A stretch of DNA of 64,000 bases from NCBI GenBank assembly GCA_029948255.1, contig JALIZF010001589.1, positions 124,001 to 188,000 of the forward strand, given 5' to 3'. This document shows, piece by piece, positions 49,671-61,497 of the stretch. The notes beneath the pieces are model-generated. The model was not told the DNA's origin, searched no databases, and saw only the letters and a program-made list of their open reading frames with translations. The position numbers and the translations under genes are program-made. The stretch is from Telmatactis stephensoni. Lineage: Eukaryota > Cnidaria > Anthozoa > Actiniaria > Isophelliidae. The number at the start of each line of letters is the position of its first letter. Positions within the stretch are counted from its first letter, which is position 1.

Positions 49671-49908
49671 GTCTCCTGGATCTCCAGTTTGATTCTAGAG
49701 CTGAGTTTGATTTCAAATGGTACTGTATTGCACTGTAAACAAATTGTGTTCTCTGACATGATTGCAATGGTATATACATTAATGACCTTCTAGCGGTCTT
49801 CATGATCATCATTGCAATCATGTCAAAGAACACAATTTGTTAACAGTGCAATACAGTACCATTTGAAATCAAACTCAGCTCTAGAATCAAACTGGAGATC
49901 CAGGAGAC
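49671..49908. repeat. 238-bp long hairpin
   Basis: The left arm 49671-49769 starts GTCTCCTGGATCTCCAG and the right arm about 49810-49908 ends with its inverse. The arms of about 99 bp are almost perfectly complementary with a spacer of about 40 bp. This suggests a recent fold-back insertion or inverted duplication. Confidence 0.88.
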
Positions 49909-50811
49909 GATCGATGATCGCCAGTGAAGTGATAAAATGGTGGTCTGCTCAGTGATCTCATTCTCCAATATACCTTATTTGTGTCAGGAGTCCCAATACA
50001 ATCGTCTTGCGAAATACGTTATTTTGTTCAGGAAGACACGACAAACTCTCAAACTCGCCTTTTCTTTAAGAGGATTGTAATGGGTAAACATCGAAAAACA
50101 CTATGTGTATCTTACCTTAAGTATTATTCAAGTAAAGCTACTATTTGAGGAGATATTTTATAGATGATACATGTTTGAATGGAGAAGATGTCACTGTTCG
50201 ATTCAATATTGCTCCAGATGGTAATACAGAGTACTACGTATCTTCTTGCATAACAGCTCTGTAGAGAATTAGGTTTCTTTCGTCGTCTGTGGTCGTCTCG
50301 AAGCTTTTGTTTACTTTTAAAAGAACTTTGTACTAATTTGGTCTGACCGTTTTGGCCTAAAAAGAAAAGAAAGCAAGATTTGTATTTAATACTACGAACT
50401 ACACAAACTAGCTGGAAATAAAATAGTTTTGACCCCGGCATGATGTTTGGAGGGGAGTTGAATACGCCCCCAACCGAGCAGTCTTAGCACAATAGCCTGG
50501 AATTAATTACCACCAATGCTGGAGGCTCTGTTAACTTGTATGCGCATATCTAGAAAGTCAGGTCAGTGTCTGTGATAGCTTATCTTTTAACAGTAGTAAT
50601 TCTATGTATCGTTATCAGCGAATACAAACACGGTTTGAAATATATTGCAGTTTTTAAGCAATTTCAAAATTAAGTAAGCGAATGATCTGGGGAATACATT
50701 TGTATTTCACCAAATCACAAGAAATGCCTTCTTCAAGTCATATTTTGATGAATTACAACTAACCAACCAACCGACCACAACCAACAGGGACCGCGGAGCA
50801 CTCTAAAAAGT
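49909..50811. other. Unassigned tract before the minisatellite
   Basis: AACCAACCAACCGACC at about 50759-50775 foreshadows the (CCAA)n on the far side of the minisatellite. No gene was recognised. Confidence 0.4.
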
Positions 50812-51865
50812 GGTGGGGCTATATAAGAGACCAGTAAGGGAAAATATAAGAGACCAGTATGGGAAAATATAAGAGACCAGTATGGGAAAAAGAAAAAAGT
50901 GGTGGGACTATATAAAAGAACAGTATGGGAAAATATAAGAGACCAGTATGGGAAAAGGAAAAAAGTGGTGGGACTATATAAAAGACCAGTATGGGGGAAA
51001 ATGGTGGGGCTAGGATTGGAAAAATATAAGAGACCAGTATGGGAAAAGGAAAAAAGTGGTGGGACTATATAAAAGACCAGTATGGGAAAATATAAGAGAC
51101 CAGTATGGGAAAAGGAAAAAAGTGGTGGGACTATATAAAAGACCAGTATGGGAAAATATAAGAGACCAGTATGGGAAAAGGAAAAAGTGGTGGGACTATA
51201 TAAAAGACCAGTATGGGAAAATATAAGAGACCAGTATGGGAAAAGGAAAAAAGTGGTGGGACTATATAAAAGACCAGTATGGGAAAATATAAGAGACCAG
51301 TATGGGAAAAGGAAAAAAGTGGTGGGACTATATAAAAGACCAGTATGGGAAAATATAAGAGACTAGTATGGGAAAAGGAAAAAAGTGGTGGGGCTATATA
51401 AAAGACCAGTATGGAAAATATAAGAGACCAGTATGGGAAAAGGAAAAAAGTGGTGGGACTATATAAAAGACCAGTATGGGAAAATATAAGAGACCAGTAT
51501 GGGAAAAGGAAAAAAGTGGTGGGACTATATAAAAGACCAGTATGGGAAAATATAAGAGACTAGTATGGGAAAAGGAAAAAAGTGGTGGGGCTATATAAAA
51601 GACCAGTATGGGAAAATATAAGAGACCAGTATGGGAAAAGGAAAAAAGTGGTGGGACTATATAAAAGACCAGTATGGGAAAATATAAGAGACCAGTATGG
51701 GAAAAGGAAAAAAGTGGTGGGGCTATATAAAAGACCAGTATGGGAAAATATAAGAGACCAGTATGGGAAAATATAAAAGACCAGTATGGGAAAATATAAA
51801 AGACCTGTATGGGGAAATATAAGAGACTAGTATGGGAAAAGGAAAAAAGTGGTGGGGCTATAGCC
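50812..51865. repeat. 66-bp minisatellite, about 15 copies
   Basis: The unit contains GTGGTGGGACTATATAAAAG, ACCAGTATGGGAAAATATAA, GAGACCAGTATGGGAAAAGG, then A6. A half-unit (ATAAAAGACCAGTATGGGAA) repeats within it. Because 66 is divisible by three, one frame on each strand stays open; this is not evidence of a protein. TATATAAAAG occurs in nearly every unit. Confidence 0.95.
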
Positions 51866-51895
51866 CACCCAGCCCCTCCCCGTCCGCGGGCTCTG

Positions 51896-52216
51896 ACCAA
51901 CCAACCAACCAACCAACCAACCAACCAACCAACCAACCAACCAACCAACCAACCAACCAACCAACCAACCAACCAACCAACCAACCAACCAACCAACCAA
52001 CCAACCAACCAAGAAAACAAACAAACAAATAAACTAGCTAACTAATTAACTAACTAACTAACTAACTAACCAACTAACTAACTAACTAACTAACTAACTT
52101 GTTTTGCTTGGTTTGGTTTGGTTCGGGTTTGGTTTGGTTTGGTTTGGTTTGGTTTGGTTTGGTTTGGTTTGGTTTGGGTTTTGTTTTGTTTGTTGTTGTT
52201 GTTGTTGTTGTTGTTT
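51896..52216. repeat. Compound microsatellite (CCAA)n-(CTAA)n-(GGTTT)n-(GTT)n
   Basis: (CCAA)n at 51896-52011, (CTAA)n at about 52033-52099, (GGTTT)n at about 52105-52176 and (GTT)n at about 52180-52216. The composition switches from C/A to G/T at about 52100, giving inverted potential between halves. Confidence 0.96.
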
Positions 52217-52982
52217 TCAAACAGACAAAATGAAACGAAATAGGCAATCTGCGATGCTAACAAGTCTTAGGCTTAGCAAAAAATAACAAATAAAAAAATT
52301 CAACGTTACTGCCGGTTTTCATGCTTTTCCCACTACTAACAAAGATACATCAAAACGTAATTTAGCGTTAAACTTGTCGCAAAACTTTACTTGTCTTGAG
52401 AATATTTACGAAAACTACACACACACACACATTTTTATTTCACGATGTTGTTTCTGCTGATCGTATTAGACGCATTCACCAAATATAGTGGCATAGACAT
52501 TTTTGTTCCTGCAGCCTAAAAGGGCTTGTATACAAAATATTGAGCCTAAATAATCTGATAAAATATGATGATCTGATAAAATATGAGAGGTGATAAAACT
52601 TTTTCCCTGTCAGTTATCAAAACAATTAAACAGGAAAGGAAAAAAATAAATGAATTGAAGACAGACAAACAAACAAACAAACAAGCAAAGAAAACAACAT
52701 TAAAAAGGAGAGACAATTTCACTGATCCACAGAAGTGGCAGCACTCGATGACAGCCAATCTTATAGCTGTCCATTTCATATCATTTATTTCAAAATAGAA
52801 CTAAGTGACTTGAATGCGATATTTTACAGTAATGGCAATGTGTCTGACTTTTCAATAAGTTCAGTTATTACAAAAAGGACTAAAACACACCAAAAATCTG
52901 CTTCTGTTATTGATGAAAAAACACCTTTGCCTCTGACAGAAATACGGTGGAACTATTTATTATTATTATTATTATATTATTA

Positions 52983-53050
<68 letters not shown>

Positions 53051-53507
53051 GATTTTAGCTACACTCAAATTCTGAAGCAGCTCAAGTCTGCTATTCTACA
53101 ACCCCAATTTAAATAATGCTACAAAGAAGACTATTATAACTTGCATTAAATAATGACGATTGAGTATTCGTGCCAATTCAGTGTCAGTCCGTGTCAGTCA
53201 GTCCTCTACTTCATTCATCTAAGAGAGCCATTTCCCCGACAGCTTAGCAATCGACAATTCCGGCACTTCCCGCTTTCACAATTTTATGATTAAGTGAGGA
53301 TAATATTGTATTGATACACTTGTTTTTCATTAAGGGAAGTCTCTTTACTTTGATAAGTTGTCTTCCCTACGGGACCGGAATACTAATGCTGTTTTAGTTT
53401 ACTGCACGCATCTTTGCTAAAGCGTTAGTTGTATAGTGAAAAAACAACCACTCCAGAGAGATTACTTGTCACTTCCTGTTTGTGTGAGTGGTGTTAGTTC
53501 CCTTTCT
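52217..53507. other. Unassigned tract with (ATT)n
   Basis: (ATT)n at about 52961-53049. (AAAC)n at about 52668-52682. No gene was recognised. Confidence 0.5.
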
Positions 53508-53512
53508 TTCTC

Positions 53513-53556
<44 letters not shown>

Positions 53557-53660
53557 TTTCCTTTCTTTCTTTCTTTCTTTTTCCTTTCTTACTTTCTTTC
53601 TTTTTCTTTTCTTTCTTTCTTTCGTTTTTCTTTCTTTCTTTCATTCTTTTGCTTTTTCCT
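53508..53660. repeat. (TTTC)n microsatellite
   Basis: About 150 bp of TTTC units with scattered TTTTCC and TTACT variants. Confidence 0.95.
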
Positions 53661-56212
53661 TTGTTGACCTTCGTTTTTCTTTGCTTCCTTCGTCCTTTCA
53701 AGGTTATCTTTTGACTTTATTGTTCTATTTTCTAATTTTAAAAAATGCACATAAACCACAAAAAACACAAAAAATTTTTAGAAATATTTTTGAAACACAC
53801 TCATGTTATTGGTGATTATCGATGGTCTTTGCATTAATAGCCCAGAGGAAAACTCTTCAGACATTACTGGATAAAATATACATAATGGATATTGGATAAG
53901 ACAAAGCGAGGTAAGCCGAGGGCACTATTGTTTTGTGCCTTAAACCATATCTCAGCGATCTATATTTGAAAAACATCTAAAAAACGAATAAATGGAAGAT
54001 GCCCCTGTTTCATAAAGCGTTCGTAAATTAGTAGTAGTTACTAGTAGTTAATAAATCCAAAAAGGTGAATCCTTTTGTCCCGTGACAAATTACAATACTT
54101 TTGACTTTTGAAAAAGCCATTCCGTTTCCATGTGCAATTTTGTCTTGTTTTGTTGAGTTTATCTGTGCAATTCCTATCAGTTTACAATCGAAGATATTTG
54201 TTTTTATGAGTACTAGTGAGCGTACGTTCTCTTCGTTATAAAGGGGTGCATGATGTTCATCCGTGCAAGTCGTGTGGTTTTGTCAAACTATTCATTAAGA
54301 GACACTGATTTCTTTCTAAAAAAGTTAAATTGTTCGCCTTGATGCGACCCTACGAAGAACGACTGTTCGCAATTATGGCTAAAGGCTGATTATTAATCAA
54401 AACCAGAAACAATACAATCACGCAAAAAGATTTTCAAAGGAATTAGGAATAGAAGGAAAATTACCTGTTACTGAAAGAAATGATCTTCAACTGGGCTAGA
54501 CTACATGTACGGCATGTTGAATTTCTAAACTCTTGATCAGGGACTTATTTTCTCCCTTCAAAAGATCAAAGGGCTCTTTTGAAATATCACACAAAAAATG
54601 AGAAGACTTCGGAATATTTTTTTGTTTGTGTTAAGCCGGATTTTCTTGGAAACAAAAACAACGCCTAAGGAAATGACGCAACAAGTCGGATTTTCCTGAC
54701 ATTAGTTTGCCAAACACGTACATCTCAGCCATGTCTCTAAGCATGACAATGATTTTAGCAGGAAATAGATGCCGGTGATAGTTTGTAGGAAATGAGCTTA
54801 GTGAACGTTCTATCGCACGATCACGATATAAACGCTCCATTAATGAATACGCATCGATCTCAACAGATCACCAGATCAAATATAGTTGAGATTCGCGTTA
54901 TGATATTAGTGGAATTGATTCCAATCAGACCTAACATCGTGCTATATACTAACAGGGATTCAGTGAAGTAGAACTCCCATTGCATTGCATATTATTGTGA
55001 AGCCGTTAAAGTCACTCAAATAACCAAAGCACGATTCGTACTGAAAAAGTCTTTGAACAAAATGAGTTAGAGAAAGGAAAAGAGAGAAGAAAGAACGAAC
55101 GAACGATCGAACGAACGAACGAACGCACGCACAAACGAAAGAAAAAAACAACAACAAACGAACGAACGAACGAATGAACGAGCGAAAAATGAATGAATAA
55201 TGAATAAATGAATGAAAGAAACTGATATAAAGAAAGAAAAAGAAAGAAAATAGAAAATGTATTATTTACGATTTTGGCCATCCACTGTACCAGAACTACT
55301 GGTGAACTTACAGTCTATAATAGAATGCATGTACGAAACGTGACATCATGATCAGTTATGCAGTACATCATCCGGCTAATTAAATGAAAGGGTAATGAGT
55401 TAATCCACGAAAAGAAACAGTATTATTGTCGCAATGATAGTGCAATTGAATTATGAGATTAGCGACATGAATCCATGTGTTACTTAAAGATACAGAACAC
55501 TGCGATTCCAGCTATTTCTAACTGATTTCTTTCTCGTTCTCGAGCTCAAAGCAAAATAGTGTAAAAACAATATTCATGTTTCTAATTAATGCCCAACTTA
55601 CCATGGATATCAAGGAATATAATGTGCTAATGGATAGTAGACTGAATTGGACCAATATTCCTAGCATGTGACTACTACGACGCAGTTCTAATGTTTTTTA
55701 TAGCCTAACGTAAAGAAAGGCTTGAGAGTCCATTAAAACCTCGTGTGCTGATCATTTACCCTTCCTATATCTTTACAGTCAGTGAAAACCCCTAGCAAAT
55801 ACAATGATGAGCAAAAAAGTTGCTATGTTCTCAAGAAATGACGAGCAATGATGTTGAAAACAACATTTTAAGATATGGATGTACTTTCATCCTGTATGTC
55901 CTGACGGAATTAGATGTATATCAAAAAAAAATCCACAATAAAAGCCATTTGCATCGGTAGCATTTATTTATATAGATGGATTTGTAGATAACTATGTTTG
56001 GGGGCCTATTACTTTCTTTTTTCACTAGTCTTTTCTTATTTTATCGTTATCTTCTAACCTTCGCCGAACTGTCTGGAACTATACAATCATTGCCAGGATT
56101 GTTGAAACGATTGGCTTTCAGACGCGCATGCGCAGAGTAGATCTTCCAGAGAATACGTCCCCTCCCACCCTACCTCACCACCCTTTACAATGTTGCTGTG
56201 AAAAGTTTGTTT
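53661..56212. other. Long tract with (AACG)n, otherwise unassigned
   Basis: (AACG)n lies at about 55094-55185 with AAGAAAG-type flanks to about 55250. No exon, RNA or long repeat pair was recognised in the remainder. Confidence 0.45.
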
Positions 56213-56352
56213 GTTCGCTCGTTCGCTTGTTCGCTCGTTCGCTCGTTCGCTCGTTCGCTCGTTCGCTCGTTCGCTCGTTCGCTCGTTCGCTCGTTCGCTC
56301 GTTCGCTCGTTCGCTCGTTCGCTCGTTCGCTCGTTCGCTCGTTCGCTCGTTT
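56213..56352. repeat. (GTTCGCTC)n repeat
   Basis: About 17 copies of an 8-bp unit, ending in (GTTT)n. It gives open Arg/Ser/Leu/Val frames in all three forward phases, which are artefacts. Confidence 0.97.
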
Positions 56353-56499
56353 GTTTGTTTGGCTTAAATCATTATTCTCAAGAAAGTGCCGTGTGGTTCT
56401 GATCTTCATTCAGTAATACGTGATGCTGAAGACTTTAATCAATCCTTTGGCATTGAAGATATTTGTCAAATGCCTTGCAGTAGTTCCAATCTCATTTAA

Positions 56500-57167
56500 G
56501 GTAATGGGTCGCACAAGATTTTATCGACGAATTTTTCTATAATTCTGCATGTAGGTTGTTTTTGGATTAGGAACAACAACAAAATCAAGAATTAGAGGGG
56601 GGTCACAGTGCTAGTTTCAGTGTTATAATAGCTCGAAAAGGGCACTCTCCGGCCATTTTGAACGAAAACAACAGATCTCAAAATTTGACTTCCAGTTGAC
56701 TGCAGGTGTTTGTAATTTGGAAAATAATTAAAGCCTTCCAGACGTTCTCAAGTTAACAAAGTATCATGGAAAACAATGCACCTCTATGTATTTGTAGAAA
56801 AAGCTAAGTTTTGACATTTCACCCACTGAAGTTGAAACACAGTCGCACTTACGCGGAAATCGGACCTCGATTTTGATGATTTTTCATGATTTTCTCCTAT
56901 CAACGATATATATATATATATATATTTTTTTGATATGATCTAACTTTGGTTAAAACACACCGACGTAAATCAAAATTTGTAAGTCTGTGAATACTGCTAC
57001 GTCGCGTCCGCCATATTGAAACTTTAGAACACAGGAAGCCCGGTCAAATTTAGTTGTTTTTGTTGTTATTGTTGTTTTTGTTGTTGGTTGTTTTTTGTTG
57101 TTGTTTTGTGCGCTCCCAAGAAAAACACGCGCAGAAGTGATGCGCATGAATGCGCGAGCCCATTACC
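56500..57167. mobile_element. TTAA-flanked element (GGTAATGGGTCGC ends)
   Basis: GGTAATGGG(T/C)...CGC and its inverse lie inside TTAA at 56496-56499 and 57168-57171. GGGGGGTCACAGTGCTAG at about 56608 is related to the motif in the elements at 26612 and 59258. CGTCCGCCATATTG at about 57007 resembles the GCCGCCATCTTG of the 26612 element. Confidence 0.75.
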
Positions 57168-57171
57168 TTAA

Positions 57172-57934
57172 TAATGTCTTTTTATAAAATAAGTTTGGGC
57201 TCAGGAACCCAGTGCTGCAACACAGGATATTGGATAAAGCACAAGACCCAGCTTAACTAAAGGAAAAAAAAATCCTCTTGAGTTTATTTCTTTGTTTAAT
57301 TAATTTTGAGGGCCAAATTGATAGATCGGAAATGTGGCTTGCGTTGAGTCTCTAATTACATGGCGCAGACGACATCAAGGCTTTTATGACTAGATTTGCA
57401 CTCGCTGGAAATGTTGAGACATCTACATTTCAGCTGTCGATATAATAGTTAATAATCTAAGAAATTTTTAGCAATTGAAATAAAATCCCAAACATATCTT
57501 AAACTCTTTTAAATAGTCAAAATGCTAAATAAAAGTCAAACTTCTGCTAAAAATTAAACTAAAAATGAATTTTTTAAGCGTCAAATTTTGCTAGAATTTG
57601 AGATTCCGACATTCTGTCCATTTCTAACATAATAAATGTGACAAGAAATTTAGATTTTTTTTAATCGTTGGAAATGCATTCGGAAGTTTGAGATAAAATG
57701 ACAATATTTTATTGTTATTGTTATTAACATCTAATATTCAATATGGACAGTAACTGAGATGGGAATTAAAGCAGAAGTGAAGAACGTTTCTTTTCAAACT
57801 TACGTATCATTGGAAGATTGAAAATAAGGCTGGATACGATATAACTTTCTACCGATAGGAAAAAAACAACAACCAGATATGTTGTTTTTGCCAATCATCA
57901 TCATCATCATCATCATAATGATAATAATAATAAA
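57172..57934. other. Unassigned AT-rich tract
   Basis: (CAT)n and (ATA)n runs lie at about 57896-57932, just before the LINE remnant. No gene was recognised. Confidence 0.4.
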
Positions 57935-58384
57935 GCACCGGAGACAATTGCACACGTGCTAGCAGGTTGCTCAGCACTTTCTCAGAATAAATACCTAGAG
58001 AGACACAACGCTGCTCTGAAAGTTCTATTCTACGAGGTGTTACATGACCTAAAGTTACTCGAAGATGTTCCACCGTGGTATTCTCCACTGCCACCAAAGC
58101 CACACTATGAATCGAGCAAGGCAGAGGCATTCTGGGACATCCCTGTGTACGCCGAACATCACGAAGTGAGATCAAACAGAGTAGATGCCCGGATTGTTGA
58201 TCATATGAAGAAGAAGGTTTTGCTGATAGAAATGAGCTGCCCATGGATCGACAATAGAGGAAAGAAGGATGAAGAGAAGACGTTAAAGTATGGCCCGTTG
58301 TGATGGGAGTTAAAACAAAGGTATCCGCCAGAATACAAGATTGAATACAAGATTGAACAGACTAATGTCATCAGCGTTGTGTCC

Positions 58385-58447
58385 TTTCTAGGTATTTATT
58401 CTGAGCAAGGTCAGCAAGGGCTGAGCAACCTGCTAACACGTGTGCAA
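58385..58447. repeat. Inverted copy of 57945-58008
   Basis: TCTAGGTATTTATTCTGAGC through GCTGAGCAACCTGCTAACACG to TGTGCAATT is the reverse complement of the start of the RLE LINE remnant about 430 bp upstream. It sits exactly at the 5' junction of the inserted LINE. Confidence 0.85.
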
Positions 58448-59257
58448 TTTATAATTCTTTAGAACACCAGGTTACAAGTGGAAATTTACTCTGTGATATA
58501 ATTAACTGATCATCTACCAATCTTTTTAATTATTACTGAATCAATTATCTGCCTCAAAAAAACCCTGTCATCTATATAAAAGGGATTATTCCCATTTTGA
58601 TGAGGAAACCTTTGTATCTGAGATAAGAAATATAAATTGGTGTGAAATCTTATCTACTGACACTAATGCTGTAGATGTTAATGTCCTTTTTCAGACATTT
58701 TATTCTCATGTTAGTAAATATATTGACAAGCATGTTCCTCTTCGGAGACTTTCAAAAAGAGAAGTTAAATCTTTAGCTAAACCTTGGGTTACTGGCGGTA
58801 TTAATACCTCTATCAAGATAAAAGAAAAACTTTACAAAAAATACCTAAAAACTAGAAACTCATACTACTTAACTAAATATAAAATTAATATTATCGAAAT
58901 AAAATCTGTCATCTCTTAAGAATTAGTAAACAAAATTATTATCATAATTACTTTATGAAAAATAGTCAAAATATCAAAAATATTTGGCTTGGAATCAAAT
59001 CTTTGATTAACCTTAAACCACAAAGCTTGAATTCACCATCCAAAATTGTCCATATAACAATATTTCCTTAGATGACCCAATGCCAATAGCTAATGCTTTT
59101 AATAGGTATTTCACTAATGTTGGGAAACAGTATGGAACTGATGCCATACCTAAAACAAAAGTGGAACCTGAGGCATTTCTTGGCCCTCAACAACCAACTA
59201 GTCTTTATCTATCTCCAGTGTCAAACTCTGAAATTGAACATATAATTTCTAGCTTAA

Positions 59258-60105
59258 GGTAGTTCCGGACCCTTGCTACTGCGCATTTCCCGCGCGCATT
59301 CGAGCGCGCGCACTTTTATCAAAGAATATCGGTGTAAACCTGGCGGAGTCTGGGCACTAGTAAGCGAGCAATTGAAAACGTAGAAACTCAAACTTTAGTA
59401 AAGAAAAATTATATTTTGTCATCCAAATATCGGAAAAACTTTAATCAAGAAATCTTGTACACTATGTAATGTAGGTATTTAACCTGAAACCTTTAAATTT
59501 AGTTTATCATATCCATCGAAAAAGCCGGCGAGAAAATCGCTAAAATGGGTGATATTTGGTATTGGTTTTCGTTGTGTTTTCTCTTTTGTGCTTTTCTAAC
59601 TCTTGAAATAATACGGTGACCCCCTGTTTTTTCCTTTTAATTCAAGAGAGTACGTATCATTTTTTTGATTTAAAAAATAAAAATACTACTTTATTGATTG
59701 GATTGACGTAAATTTTCTACATTTTTACAGTCCGTACACGAGTTTGGAGCGCGTAATTGGGTAGGAATTTGATTCTAGAATGCCCTTTTAATCATGTTTG
59801 CAACTCATCAAACAATACATACGATTACAACTGTTAGATAAACCTCATATCTATCTTTTGAGACGGTCAAGGCGTTTCTCGGAAAAAAATTTGTTCGCAT
59901 TCTTCAAACCATATGGATTACGTACATTTTGCAAAAAATCGAGGAAAATCATTGAAAATACCACCTTTTACGACATCTTATAGCTCAGAAACCAATACGG
60001 TGACCCCCTCTTTTTTTCTCGGTTTTAGAATTGCCAAACAATTATCTTAAAATGACAGGATTTTAAAGGAAATTCATTGATGAAATCTAATGCTCCGGAA
60101 CTATC
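59258..60105. mobile_element. TTAA-flanked element inside the LINE
   Basis: GGTAGTTCCGGA and a near inverse lie inside TTAA at 59254-59257 and 60106-60109. Removing the element with one TTAA puts the LINE frame back in register. ACGGTGACCCCC occurs at about 59611 and 59999 (inverse of GGGGGTCACCGT). Confidence 0.88.
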
Positions 60106-60455
60106 TTAAATTCATCAAAAGCTACAGGTCCTTTCAGTATTCCCACCTATATATTGAAACTTCTGAAAACACATTTATCAACTCCCCTAATGATTATATA
60201 TAACATGTCATTTATTAATGGCCATGTACCAGACCAACTCAAGCTAGCTAATGTAGTTCCAGTTCATAAAAAAGACTAACTGACAAACATGAGTAATTAT
60301 CGTCCAATCTCTTTACTTTCCTTTTTTAGCAAGATAATGGAAAAGTTAATGTACAATAGATTAATAGCTTTTATTGATAAATACAATATCCTTTTCGATA
60401 AACAGTTTGGTTTTCGTGAAAAACACTCAACGATGCATGCAACTCTTGTAATTAC

Positions 60456-61179
60456 AGTAATACCATGATCACCTCGGGATCTATTGTTTTTGGAGGGACG
60501 TTTAATCGCTAACATCCCTCCCTCATGAATAGAAAGAGGGAAAATTAGTTCTAATATTCCCTCATTAATTATGAATGAGGGATGATTAGAACTAATCGTC
60601 CCTCATCCATAATTAATGAGGGACGATTAGAACTAATCGTCCCTCATGTTATTCATGAGGTACAGTCCCTCATATATCAATCATCGGGACGATCGGGACA
60701 ACTTTGCACGCTGTCCCGAAACTCTATAAATTTCTAACGCACCGATACCTCTTACCACTGCACACTCTTACGCGTGTGGGATCTATGCATTCTATTTTGC
60801 GCATGGGCATAACGAAGCAAAGAAAGTATTATGAAAAACAATTTAGCTTTCGAATTGATTAACAACCTATAAATACTTGTTCATTGTAAGTATATAACAA
60901 AGAAACCTATTTTCGAAACTCCCCAGAGAACAGAGTTACGCACAATTGGTAAAAGAATTGTCAGTAATATTTTCAAGTTTTGGATGAACAAACAGCGAAG
61001 TATATTTTCGTTTATTTCCTCGGTGATCATGGTATTACAAAGTAATATACCATGACTTCTTCGGGATATTAGTGATTAAATGTCCCCTCAACCTCGGGAG
61101 GTTTAGTAAAAGTCCACTAAACCTCCCTCGGCTTCGGGGACATTTAATCACTAATATCCCTCAGGGTCATGGTATTACT
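60456..61179. mobile_element. Two adjoining AGTAATACCATGA palindromic elements
   Basis: Unit 1 (60456-61038) starts AGTAATACCATGATCACC and ends with its inverse. Unit 2 (61042-61179) is a near-perfect hairpin with the same ends and GGGACATTTAATCACTAATATCC arms. Unit 1 contains repeated GAACTAATCGTCCCTCAT words in both orientations. Confidence 0.75.
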
Positions 61180-61353
61180 TATAAATAGAATACAGAGGGC
61201 GATTGAAGATGGTCTATATTCCTGTGGAATTTTTCTTGACTTTTCAAAAGCATTCGATACAGTAGATCATAGCATATTTATTAATCACGAAATTATACCA
61301 CTACGGAATCCGTGGAATTGCTAATGACTGGTTTGTTTCCCATCTGACCAATA

Positions 61354-61495
61354 GAGCGATAGCACTAAAACCGCGAAACAAGTACTAACTAAAAAGTACA
61401 AATAGTACTAATGAATCAATAGAAAACAAAGGATTTTGCTACTATTTGTCTCTATTTAGTTACTAAGTTATTTCACGGTTTAAGTGTTATCGCTC
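61354..61495. mobile_element. 142-bp Tc1/mariner-like MITE, TA duplication
   Basis: GAGCGATAGCACTAAAACCG and a near inverse CGGTTTAAGTGTTATCGCTC are flanked by TA (61352-61353, 61496-61497). ACAAATAGTA/TACTATTTGT and GTACTAACTAA/TTAGTTACT continue the pairing. It interrupts the LINE RT. Confidence 0.82.
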
Positions 61496-61497
61496 TA

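Noticed and set aside
50812..51865. CRISPR-like repeat array
   Set aside because: The units are contiguous with no unique spacers, and the context is a eukaryotic minisatellite.
51394..52045. 208-codon frame with Gly-Trp-Leu-Val and Tyr-Phe-Pro repeats
   Set aside because: The unit length of 66 bp is divisible by three and (CCAA)n has no stops; there is no start context, domain or splice support.
56128..56416. Arg/Ser/Leu/Val-rich frames
   Set aside because: Translation of the (GTTCGCTC)n repeat, open in every phase.
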